Assembly: GCA_016708875.1 (NCBI GenBank)
Contig: JADJFA010000026.1
Coordinates: 8,366-72,365, forward strand
From: Lewinellaceae bacterium
Lineage (GTDB): Bacteria; Bacteroidota; Bacteroidia; Chitinophagales; Saprospiraceae
Length of the DNA: 64,000 nucleotides
Direction of reading: 5' to 3'
The notes below the pieces were generated by a model. The model was not told where the DNA came from and ran no database searches. It was given only the letters and a program-made list of their open reading frames with translations. This document shows positions 26,606-34,329 of the stretch, one piece after another. The translations under genes were made by a program, and so were the position numbers. Every line of letters begins with the position of its first letter. Positions within the stretch are counted from its first letter, which is position 1.

Positions 26606-27538
26606 TTACTTAACCCCCACCGAATCTGGCGCTGCTGCCGCTTCATCCTTCCAAATCACACCTTGCGGTGCTTTCGGATTGGGAGGGTTGGTTCCTTTCA
26701 ATGTCAGGATATAACTTGCCACTTTCTGCATATCAGACGGTTTCAACTGGGATGACCAGGCTATCATACCCTTATCAGGCACCCCGTACTTGATTGTTTT
26801 GAACAGGTCTTTGATGCCGCCGCCATGTATCCAGTACTCGTCGGTGAAGTTCGGGCCGACGGTGCCCTCGCCTTTTTGTCCATGGCAAGCGGCACATACA
26901 TTTTTGAAAATCAATTCGCCTTCACCCAATGCGCCGGCATCCGTCACAACGCTTACATTCGATTCGTCTACCGCATTGGCTTTGCCAGCTAAGGCCATAG
27001 CAATTTCTTTTTTAGCAGTTGCGACATCCTGTTTATACTCATCCGCCTGATTAAGTCCGTTGCCGCCCCAGTGGTAGTACCACATGTATCCAATCGCCCA
27101 AAGAATGGTCAGTATAAACATATTGACCCACCAAGGGGGCAGGTGATTGTCAAGCTCCCGAATGCCATCATAATTGTGATCCAGTGTGATTTCCCCTTCC
27201 ATTTCACGGGGTATGGGGTCTTCCCAGTATTTTTTGCGCAAGCGGGTGAAAAAGTCCTCCTCCACAGGCCGTAACTCGGCACTTTCTGTGGGCATTAAAA
27301 TGCCGTGTTTTTCAGATTCGAGATTAATCAGGTGTTTTGTCAGCAATGCATTGGTGCGCACCACCACTGCAATCACGACTATGAACAACAGCACAGCAGC
27401 AATCAAAAAAGCTGTGGTCATTATGTTTGAAAACCCATCCGCGTTGTTTGGGACGGCAGTCGTTACTGCTTGCCCCCAGCTCGTGGTTATGCTGGCGAGG
27501 AGCAGTAAAAAGGTTGGCAGATATTTTTTCGATGTCAT
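26606..27538 (-). CDS. ccoP: cbb3 oxidase subunit III, c-type cytochrome CcoP
   Basis: About 310 residues from the ATG at 27538 (the open frame extends upstream through spacer repeat DNA to 27751 and is not coding there). A signal-like N-terminus ('MTSKKYLPTFLLLLASITTSWGQ'), a membrane helix ('TTAFLIAAVLLFIVVIAVVV'), the CcoP N-terminal domain with 'DGIRELDNHLPPWWVNMF' and a second helix, then one cytochrome c domain with CAACH ('FKNVCAACHGQKGEG') and an axial Met in 'KGMIAWSSQLK'. Proteobacterial CcoP has two hemes; this one shows a single CxxCH, as is common in Bacteroidota. Confidence 0.93.
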   Translation of the reverse strand: MTSKKYLPTFLLLLASITTSWGQAVTTAVPNNADGFSNIMTTAFLIAAVLLFIVVIAVVVRTNALLTKHLINLESEKHGILMPTESAELRPVEEDFFTRLRKKYWEDPIPREMEGEITLDHNYDGIRELDNHLPPWWVNMFILTILWAIGYMWYYHWGGNGLNQADEYKQDVATAKKEIAMALAGKANAVDESNVSVVTDAGALGEGELIFKNVCAACHGQKGEGTVGPNFTDEYWIHGGGIKDLFKTIKYGVPDKGMIAWSSQLKPSDMQKVASYILTLKGTNPPNPKAPQGVIWKDEAAAAPDSVGVK

Positions 27539-27555
27539 TTTTAATAGAATTTTTC

Positions 27556-27620
27556 GCTTTTGTTTTTTGGACACCTCGGAGATTTTCGAAAACCTCCGAG
27601 GTGTCCGAAAAAAAACAAAA
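27556..27620. repeat. Inverted repeat (GGACACCTCGGAG) between ccoQ and ccoP
   Basis: TTTTGTTTTTTGGACACC and TCGGAG are mirrored by CTCCGA and GGTGTCCGAAAAAAAACAA around a 12-nt loop, giving a stem of about 25 bp. No second copy of this family was seen in the window. Confidence 0.85.
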
Positions 27621-27630
27621 GGTGTAAAAA

Positions 27631-27789
27631 TTAATCTTCCAGCGGCAGGTTTGCCATGCGATCCATATCTTCTTTTTTGGAGATAAAGGCGCGAACAGCC
27701 GCAAAGCAGAAAGTACAGAAGAAGATCAGCAGTGATCCGATCCCAAACCATTGGATTCCGTCAACTGATTCAAGCAGATATTTGACCAT
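27631..27789 (-). CDS. ccoQ: Small cbb3 oxidase subunit CcoQ/FixQ
   Basis: About 52 residues from the ATG at 27789 ('MVKYLLESVDGIQWFG'); the frame runs on to 27825 through repeat sequence. One membrane helix ('GIGSLLIFFCTFCFAAVRAF') and a short charged tail ('ISKKEDMDRMANLPLED'), the standard layout of CcoQ, which stabilises the oxidase complex. It lies between ccoNO and ccoP with palindromic spacers on both sides. Confidence 0.85.
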   Translation of the reverse strand: MVKYLLESVDGIQWFGIGSLLIFFCTFCFAAVRAFISKKEDMDRMANLPLED

Positions 27790-27800
27790 TGTATTTATTG

Positions 27801-27872
27801 TTGATAAAGGTTTATGATGGTTCATGAGGGTTTATAATCAACCATTATAAACCCTCATAAACCTTCATAAAC
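27801..27872. repeat. Inverted repeat (AAACCCTCATAAACC family) between ccoNO and ccoQ
   Basis: TTGATAAAGGTTTATGATGG and TTCATGAGGGTTTATAAT are mirrored by AACCATTATAAACCCTC and ATAAACCTTCATAAAC. The right end overlaps the ccoNO stop codon. Same family as 26525-26605 and 43391-43511. Confidence 0.88.
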
Positions 27873-30000
27873 TATTGTTTGGTTGAATTTTTATGTCGGT
27901 GCCAATTCGTTGCAGATAAGCGATGATGGCAATGATCTCTTTGTCTTCTATGTTCTGATCCTTCACACCCTGTTCTGCAAGGTTCTTCGCAATTTTTTGC
28001 GCCTGTTCCTGGGCATTGGTGATGGCATATTTCTCGAAATCCTTTGAATATGGGGTACCGAGTTTTCGCAGCACTGTGATTTTAGCAGGTAAATCGCTCA
28101 AGTCCAGTTTGTCCGTCAGCAAGTGCGGGTAAGCAGGCATGATAGAGCCAGGCGACAGGCTGGTCGGGTCATACATGTGGTTATAGTGCCAACTGTCGGG
28201 GTACTTCCCACCTTCGCGCTGAAGGTCTGGACCGGTGCGTTTGCTGCCCCATAGGAATGGACGGTCGTAGATGTACTCGCCTGATTTTGAGTATTCTCCG
28301 TAACGTTCCGTCTCATCGCGGAATGGGCGAATCATCTGGGAGTGGCAGCCTACGCAGCCCTCTCTGATATACAAGTCGCGGCCCGTGAGTTCGAGCGGGG
28401 TATATGGTTTTACCGTAGAAATTTTTGGCACCTGGCTTTCAACAAACACCATCGGCACAATCTGCACGATACCACCGATAGCGATCAGGATGGTGCTCCA
28501 AAGCAGCATTTGCATTGGGCGACCTTCGATCCAACGGTGCCAGTGTTCACCAGCGTGCAATGGAGCCGGGCGACGTTCACGGGCAGGCGCCTCCGTTGCT
28601 TCGTCTGCCATAAACTGTCCTTTTGCGCCTGTTTTATACAGGTTATACACGCCAATGATGGTACCTACGAAGAACAAAGTCCCGCCTACTACCCTCAACC
28701 AGTACATGGGAAGAATTTGCTTCACGGTGTCCAGGAAGTTGCCCCATGCAAGGGTTCCTTCTGGCGTAAATTCTTTCCACATCAAGGCCTGCGTCCAACC
28801 GGCGAAGTACAAAGGCACGGCATAAAAAATGATGCCGAGTGTACCAACCCAGAAGTGAACGTTGGCCAATTGCTTGGAATACAACTCCGTACGATACATC
28901 CGTGGCCAGAGCCAATAGAGTACGCCGAAGGTCAGGAAGCCGTTCCAGCCCAAGGCGCCCACGTGAACGTGTGCAATCGTCCAGTCGGTAAAGTGGCTGA
29001 TAGCATTTACTGATTTGATGGACAGCATTGGTCCTTCAAAAGTCGCCATACCGTATGCGATCACCGCTACCACCATAAATTTGAGTACCGGGTCATTGGC
29101 CACCCGATCCCAGGCGCCACGCAGGGTTAGTAAGCCGTTGAGCATTCCACCCCAGGATGGAGCGATCAGCATGATGCTAAATACGGTGCCCAGCGACTGA
29201 ACCCAATCAGGCAGGGTCGAATACAGCAAGTGGTGCGGTCCAGCCCAGATGTAGATAAAAATCAATGCCCAGAAGTGAATGATGGAAAGTTTGTAAGAAA
29301 AGACCGGGCGATTGGCGGCTTTTGGCAGGAAGTAGTACATCATGCCGAGGTAAGGCGTGGTTAGGAAGAACGCCACTGCGTTGTGTCCATACCACCATTG
29401 TACCAATGCCTCCTGCACCCCCGAAAATATGGGGTAACTCTCCGTCCAGGTTATCGGCATTTCCAGACTACGCACGATGTGCAGCACTGCCACCGTGACC
29501 CATGTTGCGATGTCAAACCAGATCGCCACGTACAACTGGCTTTCCCGTCGCCTGAGGATGGTGCCAAACATATTGACGCCAAAAATCACCCAAACCAACG
29601 TGATTAGAATGTCCAATGGCCAAATCAACTCGGAATATTCACCACTGGTGGTAAGACCCATTGGAAGGCTGACTGCTGCGCACAAAATGACTATTTGCCA
29701 GAGCCAAAAGTGTATCCAGGAAAGTTTGTCGCTCCACATGCGGGCTTTCACAAGCCTTTGCAGCGAGTAATAAACGCCCATGAAAATACCGTTGCCCACG
29801 AATGCAAAAATGACTGCATTGGTGTGCAAAGGGCGCAAGCGGCCAAAAGTGAGATAAGGGCCGAAATTGAGTTCGGGCATCACGATTTGCAATGCCAGAA
29901 TCAGACCAACCAGCATCCCTACCAAAGCGAATACAAAGGAGGCAATCCCGAAGGCCCGAACGATTTTGTTGTCGTACTGAAATTGTTGTATGTTATTCAT
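27865..30000 (-). CDS. ccoNO: Fused cbb3 cytochrome c oxidase subunits I and II (CcoN-CcoO)
   Basis: 711 residues. Residues 1 to about 480 are the heme-copper subunit CcoN with 12 or so helices: heme ligand region 'GRLRPLHTNAVIFAFVGN', CuB/heme region 'ALVQWWYGHNAVAFFLT', 'WAGPHHLLYS' and 'DWTIAHVHVGALGWNG'. After a linker and one helix comes the CcoO monoheme domain with 'IREGCVGCHSQMIRPF' and 'SIMPAYPHLL'. This is the catalytic and first electron-accepting part of a high-affinity terminal oxidase. The gene overlaps the ccoS stop by 4 nt (ATGA), so the two are translationally coupled. Confidence 0.95.
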   Translation of the reverse strand: MNNIQQFQYDNKIVRAFGIASFVFALVGMLVGLILALQIVMPELNFGPYLTFGRLRPLHTNAVIFAFVGNGIFMGVYYSLQRLVKARMWSDKLSWIHFWLWQIVILCAAVSLPMGLTTSGEYSELIWPLDILITLVWVIFGVNMFGTILRRRESQLYVAIWFDIATWVTVAVLHIVRSLEMPITWTESYPIFSGVQEALVQWWYGHNAVAFFLTTPYLGMMYYFLPKAANRPVFSYKLSIIHFWALIFIYIWAGPHHLLYSTLPDWVQSLGTVFSIMLIAPSWGGMLNGLLTLRGAWDRVANDPVLKFMVVAVIAYGMATFEGPMLSIKSVNAISHFTDWTIAHVHVGALGWNGFLTFGVLYWLWPRMYRTELYSKQLANVHFWVGTLGIIFYAVPLYFAGWTQALMWKEFTPEGTLAWGNFLDTVKQILPMYWLRVVGGTLFFVGTIIGVYNLYKTGAKGQFMADEATEAPARERRPAPLHAGEHWHRWIEGRPMQMLLWSTILIAIGGIVQIVPMVFVESQVPKISTVKPYTPLELTGRDLYIREGCVGCHSQMIRPFRDETERYGEYSKSGEYIYDRPFLWGSKRTGPDLQREGGKYPDSWHYNHMYDPTSLSPGSIMPAYPHLLTDKLDLSDLPAKITVLRKLGTPYSKDFEKYAITNAQEQAQKIAKNLAEQGVKDQNIEDKEIIAIIAYLQRIGTDIKIQPNNSL

Positions 30001-30212
30001 AAAGAAGGCTTTAAATCTTCGTCTTGTATTTGTTTTTCTGCTACTATCCGCCCTTCAAGGGAGGGGTTTGGGCTGGGGTCATCAAACAGCATCCGGATGG
30101 CTGGCGTGTAATCATCGTCGAACTGCCCGTCGCGCGCAGCACGCAGGTAGGCAATCAAAAAGCCTGCTGCGAGCAGTAGGCTTACTAAAATGAGGAATAA
30201 CATGATCTTCAT
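29997..30212 (-). CDS. ccoS: cbb3 oxidase assembly protein CcoS
   Basis: 71 residues. One membrane helix ('MKIMLFLILVSLLLAAGFLIAYL') and the CcoS signature of acidic residues after it ('RAARDGQFDDDYTPAIRMLF'), needed for cofactor insertion into the oxidase. After residue 44 the tail reads 'DDPSPNPSLEGRIVAE', which looks like a translated intergenic repeat (CCCTTCAAGGGAGGGG on the plus strand, 30048-30079). The usual copper ATPase partner (ccoI) is not next to it. First gene of the minus-strand cco operon. Confidence 0.9.
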   Translation of the reverse strand: MKIMLFLILVSLLLAAGFLIAYLRAARDGQFDDDYTPAIRMLFDDPSPNPSLEGRIVAEKQIQDEDLKPSL

Positions 30213-30381
30213 TGCGCCGTGTAGATTTCAGGAATGCTTGAAATCGGCTGCAAGATCGGGGGGGTAGAAAAAGATGCCGAATGACGCAAGTCAGGGTGGA
30301 AGGTGATTTTCGTCGCATTAAAATATTTCGACAGCAGACATTACTTTTACGTTCGGTTTACACCTATCTAACCTTATTGTA

Positions 30382-33215
30382 ATGGAATCAAACGCAATCC
30401 TCATTCGCGACGCACGGAGAATTCTGAACGGCGAGTCTTTCGACATACCTAAGATATTAGAACTCGCCAAGAATCTCAAAAAGCCGAAACGGCTTTGCAT
30501 ACGCTGCCCAATTGTTTGAGGCTTAACCATGGTTGGTCCTGCTGAAAAAAGGACCTATTACTACGAGCAGCTGGCGCTCTGTACCTACAAAGACCCCGAC
30601 CTACCCTCATCCATAAAATTCGATTTGGCCGCGTCGTTTTTGTCCAAGATTGGCGACCCGCTTACATCTGAAAATAGTGAGGTACTTGGTATGATGGGTG
30701 GCATTCATAAACGGCGATGGATGTTTGATAACCAATTCAGACACCTGCTTTTTTCGAGACACTTTTATCAGAAAGGTTTTGAAAAGTGGAAGGAAAAGCA
30801 TGTTGATCCGATTCAACGTGGGAAGGCCAAAAACAAACCAGGAGCAAGAACCAGGTTACCGAAGAAAGGCGGTTCAAAGCGCGTTTTTAATAAAAATTTA
30901 AAGGGGATAAAAAGGACAATGACGCAGGCTACACTGCCATCAACTTTGCATTTCTACTCGACCTCCTGGCCGATGTGCGCACTGGCGAAACCCGCGAATT
31001 GGATGGAGCATTGCCCCGGTAATCACCATGTGGCAACAAAGGGCCAACGAAATCCGAAAGGAAATTGTGAACTATCTAACGGGTGACGCGATATACAAAG
31101 ATGAAAAACTGATTGTAAGATTGGACGATTGGGCCTATGCCACCCTCGGCGAAGCCTATTTTGGCCTGGGCCGTTTCGACGAAGCCTTGTTTTTTTATAA
31201 AAAATATGGCGGCCAAAAGCCTTCGCTCTGGGAGTCCGAAACCTGTCGAAAACAACTTTTAGCCCTTGCCCAAATCCGCGCCCGGTTTGCAGCGGTGAAG
31301 CCCGGCGATTCGGAGAAAGAGAAAAAAACAGAAGCAGGCCAGGCTTCAGGAATTACACGATCACGTTCGCCAATGCCTGCACGCCATCATGCTCCATTAG
31401 ATGAAAGTGAAGGCAACAAACTTCCCTGGTAATGCAAGGAAAAGTCGGACTTGGACTTTCTGGCGGCGGGTTCAGGGCCTCGCTTTACCATATCGGCACC
31501 TTGGCAAAATTGGCAGAATTAGACGTGTTGAGGCACGTGGAAGTGCTGTCCTGCGTGTCAGGTGGAAGCATCGTAGGGGCGCACTATTACCTGCTTTTGC
31601 GCAAAAAAATGATGGCAAAATTCGACGAGTCGTATAAATATATGCACTCTGCGGAGAAAGCCGAGTTAACCCTTTCGCAAAAGGATTACCTCGAAATTGT
31701 GGAGGAATTGACTGCCCAATTCATGGCAGGTGTTCAAAAGAACTTACGCATGCGGATTCTGTCAAGTTGGAAAAACCTCCGCATTTTCCTTGACAGAAAA
31801 TACACCCGATCCAATCGTATCGGCGAACTGTACGAGGAGTTTCTGTACAAAAAAATCTTTACCGATGAAGACAGCACTAGGTGTTATGACGAGCGGGTAT
31901 TGCTAATGCAGAACCTGAAAATTGTGCCACGCGGTGCTCAGACATTCAACCCAAAACCGACAATTGGGACCGCATCAACAAGGTGCCGATGCTGGTGCTC
32001 AACGCTACCACCCTTAATACTGGGCACAACTGGCAATTTACCGCTTCCTGGATGGGCGAGCCACCAGGCAATATCATTCAAAGCGTGGACAGCAAGCCCC
32101 GGCTCCGCCGAATGTATTACGATGAGGCACCTGCTCCGTATAACAATAACATCCGGCTGGGAGCAGCGGTCGGCGCATCTTCCTGTGTTCCCGCGTTGTT
32201 CGAGCCGCTGTACTTGCCCGGACTTTACCCTGGTGTGGATTTGCGCTTGGCGGATGGAGGTGTGCACGACAATCAGGGCATATCCAGTTTGATTGAACAA
32301 GAATGTAGCATCCTGATCTTGAGCGATGCAAGCGGCCAACTCAATATTGAAAACGCGGGAGCAGGTACACTTGGGTCATTTTTTCGCTCCGATTTCGTAT
32401 TGCAGGAGCGTGTAAGAGAATTACAATTCACCACAATTGAAGCGCGGCGCGACACCAACCAGATTAAGGGTTTGATGTACATCCACCTCAAAAGAGACTT
32501 GAACAAAAACCCGCTGAAATGGGAAGGCTGCAACGATCCAACCAGGCACGCCTGGCTAACTGAAGATCAAAACCCCAACAGTACAATCACCCAATACGGT
32601 ATTCAAAAAAGTGTGCAAGAGCGTCTCGCAAATCTGCGTACCGACCTGGATGCATTCAACGATGCCGAAGCATACGCACTCATGTACAGTGCCTACCGGC
32701 AAACAGAGTGGGCGTTCAAGGAGTCGGGGTTGAGCGAACAATTGTCAACGAAAAAAGAAGCCTGTAGTAATAATTGGGAATTTCTACCCGTCGCCCCGTT
32801 CATGGAGGATGCTGCCCAAAAGAAACCACTTGAAAAGCGACTCGATGTTGGTCGAGATTTACCCTTTAAAGTGTTCCGCGCCTATGGTGTTCTAACGCTG
32901 ATGAAAACAGTGTTGGTAGTAGCGCTCGTTTACGGCACCTTCTGGCTAGGAAGTGAAAACTGGACAGAGAAGATTCAGTTGCCATCACTCGCTGTAAAGA
33001 CGCTTATCTTCGCAGCAATCGGTTTTGGACTGGACGCTTTCCTGGGATTTGGCATGAGCAAATTTGCGGAGATCAGAAGTTTCGTCTTGAAAAAAGCACT
33101 TTGGGCCATCGGTTCGCTCTTTGTAATGGCTTTGTTCTGGCTCTATCTCGCGTTACTTAACCCCCCCTATCTATCCTGGGTAAAATTGAAAACCTTCGCC
33201 GCGAAAGCTGGTTGA
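30382..33215 (+). CDS. TPR (DUF4071-like) - patatin phospholipase - membrane fusion (several indels)
   Basis: A coding region of about 945 residues when six single-base indels are repaired (near 30494, 30523, 30903, 31014, 31428, 31941). The N-terminal part resembles the TPR/DUF4071 module ('IRDARRILNGESFDIPKI', 'DNDAGYTAINFAFLLDLLA', 'YATLGEAYFGLGRFDEALFFY'). The patatin domain begins near 31432: 'GLGLSGGGFRASLYHIG' (oxyanion glycines), 'SCVSGGSIVGAHYYL' (nucleophile Ser) and 'LADGGVHDNQGI' (catalytic Asp). Three helices end the protein (near 32895, 32980 and 33100). It is predicted to be a membrane-tethered phospholipase whose target is recognised by the TPR part. The break near 31428 could instead be a real gene boundary. 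Confidence 0.72.
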
Positions 33216-33304
33216 GTAAGAAGTGGAATCGCTTGCTCGATTTTTTGTTCTAATCACTCCACTATCTATAAGGGAAAGCCGCACAGTGGCGACATTCTGG
33301 TATC

Positions 33305-33526
33305 ATGGAAAAACAACCCAACAACCCGCTGCATGGCAAAACCCTGCAATCAATATTGGAGCACTTGCTTGACACCTACGGTTGGCAGGGCTTGGCCTAT
33401 CATATTGACATCAATTGCTTCAAAAATGAGCCAAGCCTCAGCTCCAGCCTGAAATTTTTGCGCAAAACGCCCTGGGCAAGACAAGAGGTGGAGGCATTGT
33501 ATTTACGGACAATAGCGCATCGCTAA
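33305..33526 (+). CDS. VF530-family small DNA-binding-like protein (DUF2132)
   Basis: 73 residues. 'NNPLHGKTLQSILEHLLDTYGW' and 'SSSLKFLRKTPWARQEVEALYL' match the conserved blocks of the VF530/DUF2132 family, small helical proteins whose structure suggested DNA binding. Length is as expected. The function in cells is not established. It lies alone between the patatin gene and a CBS-domain gene on the same strand. Confidence 0.85.
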   Translation: MEKQPNNPLHGKTLQSILEHLLDTYGWQGLAYHIDINCFKNEPSLSSSLKFLRKTPWARQEVEALYLRTIAHR

Positions 33527-33615
33527 GCCTCCCAAGTCATCCCCTTACCTGACCTTCGTCATCCTCCTGTACCTTCTTCGTCGGTCAACTTTGTGGCATA
33601 AAAAGTCACATTGTT

Positions 33616-34062
33616 ATGCAAAACACCACACCGATTTCAAAAATAATGACCCGAAAACCAGCCACCGTTAGCCCTGAGGACAATTTCGAGACTGTGCGCA
33701 ATATCCTTGAAAAGCAAGGTTTTCACCATGTACCCGTAGTCGAAAATGGTATGCTGGCGGGCATTGTCAGTTATACTGATTATCTGCGCATTATCGGCGA
33801 CCTGTACGGCAATGCACAGGAGCAACGCAGCAACGAACATCTGCTTAATACCCTGCTCGTCAAGGAAGTAATGACTGAGCACCCCTGTGCCTGGCTCCCA
33901 CAGATACCGTTGAAGATGCTGCGGATATTTAATACCAATCACTTCCATGCCATTCCAGTGCTGGAAGGCAACCGCCATTTGGTCGGAATCCTTACCACCC
34001 ACGATTTGATAAAAGTGTTGGAAAGGGTACTTGCGCCGGAGATTGATTACGCTTCTAAGTAA
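33616..34062 (+). CDS. CBS-pair domain protein
   Basis: 148 residues consisting of two CBS motifs: 'ISKIMTRKPATVSPEDNFETV' to 'AGIVSYTDYLRII' and 'VKEVMTEHPCAWLPQIPLKM' to 'VGILTTHDLIKVL'. CBS pairs bind adenosyl nucleotides or act as energy and ionic-strength sensors, usually controlling a partner. No effector domain is attached. A likely partner is the P-type ATPase encoded next, but this is only proximity. Confidence 0.88.
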   Translation: MQNTTPISKIMTRKPATVSPEDNFETVRNILEKQGFHHVPVVENGMLAGIVSYTDYLRIIGDLYGNAQEQRSNEHLLNTLLVKEVMTEHPCAWLPQIPLKMLRIFNTNHFHAIPVLEGNRHLVGILTTHDLIKVLERVLAPEIDYASK

Positions 34063-34073
34063 AGTTTACAGCT

Positions 34074-34108
34074 TTAAACCTCGTAGGTTTTAAAACCTAC
34101 GAGGTTTA
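34074..34108. repeat. Palindrome CCTCGTAGG...CCTACGAGG, second copy
   Basis: TAAACCTCGTAGGTTT runs directly into its inverse AAACCTACGAGGTTTA. It is located just after the CBS gene, like the copy after hmgA (13803-13837). Confidence 0.85.
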
Positions 34109-34329
34109 GGTTCCTTACGGTTACAATCTATGAAGAAAGTCCCTATAAGTCCAGGGTTTCAAATCAAGTTTATCTCTTAAATAGAAAGCCGCACGGAGCA
34201 GACCCCGCCCATCTCCCTTCCTTCATCGGATTAACTACCACTCAGGCAGAACAACAGCGTCGCAATTTCGGGAAAAACGAACTGGAAGCCACTCGCCGCT
34301 ACCCCGTCCTTGTCCGTATTCGAGACATC

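Noticed and set aside
27539..27751. 71-residue N-terminal extension of CcoP
   Set aside because: The stretch is the translated inverted repeat and the ccoQ region; the natural CcoP start with a signal-like helix is at 27538.
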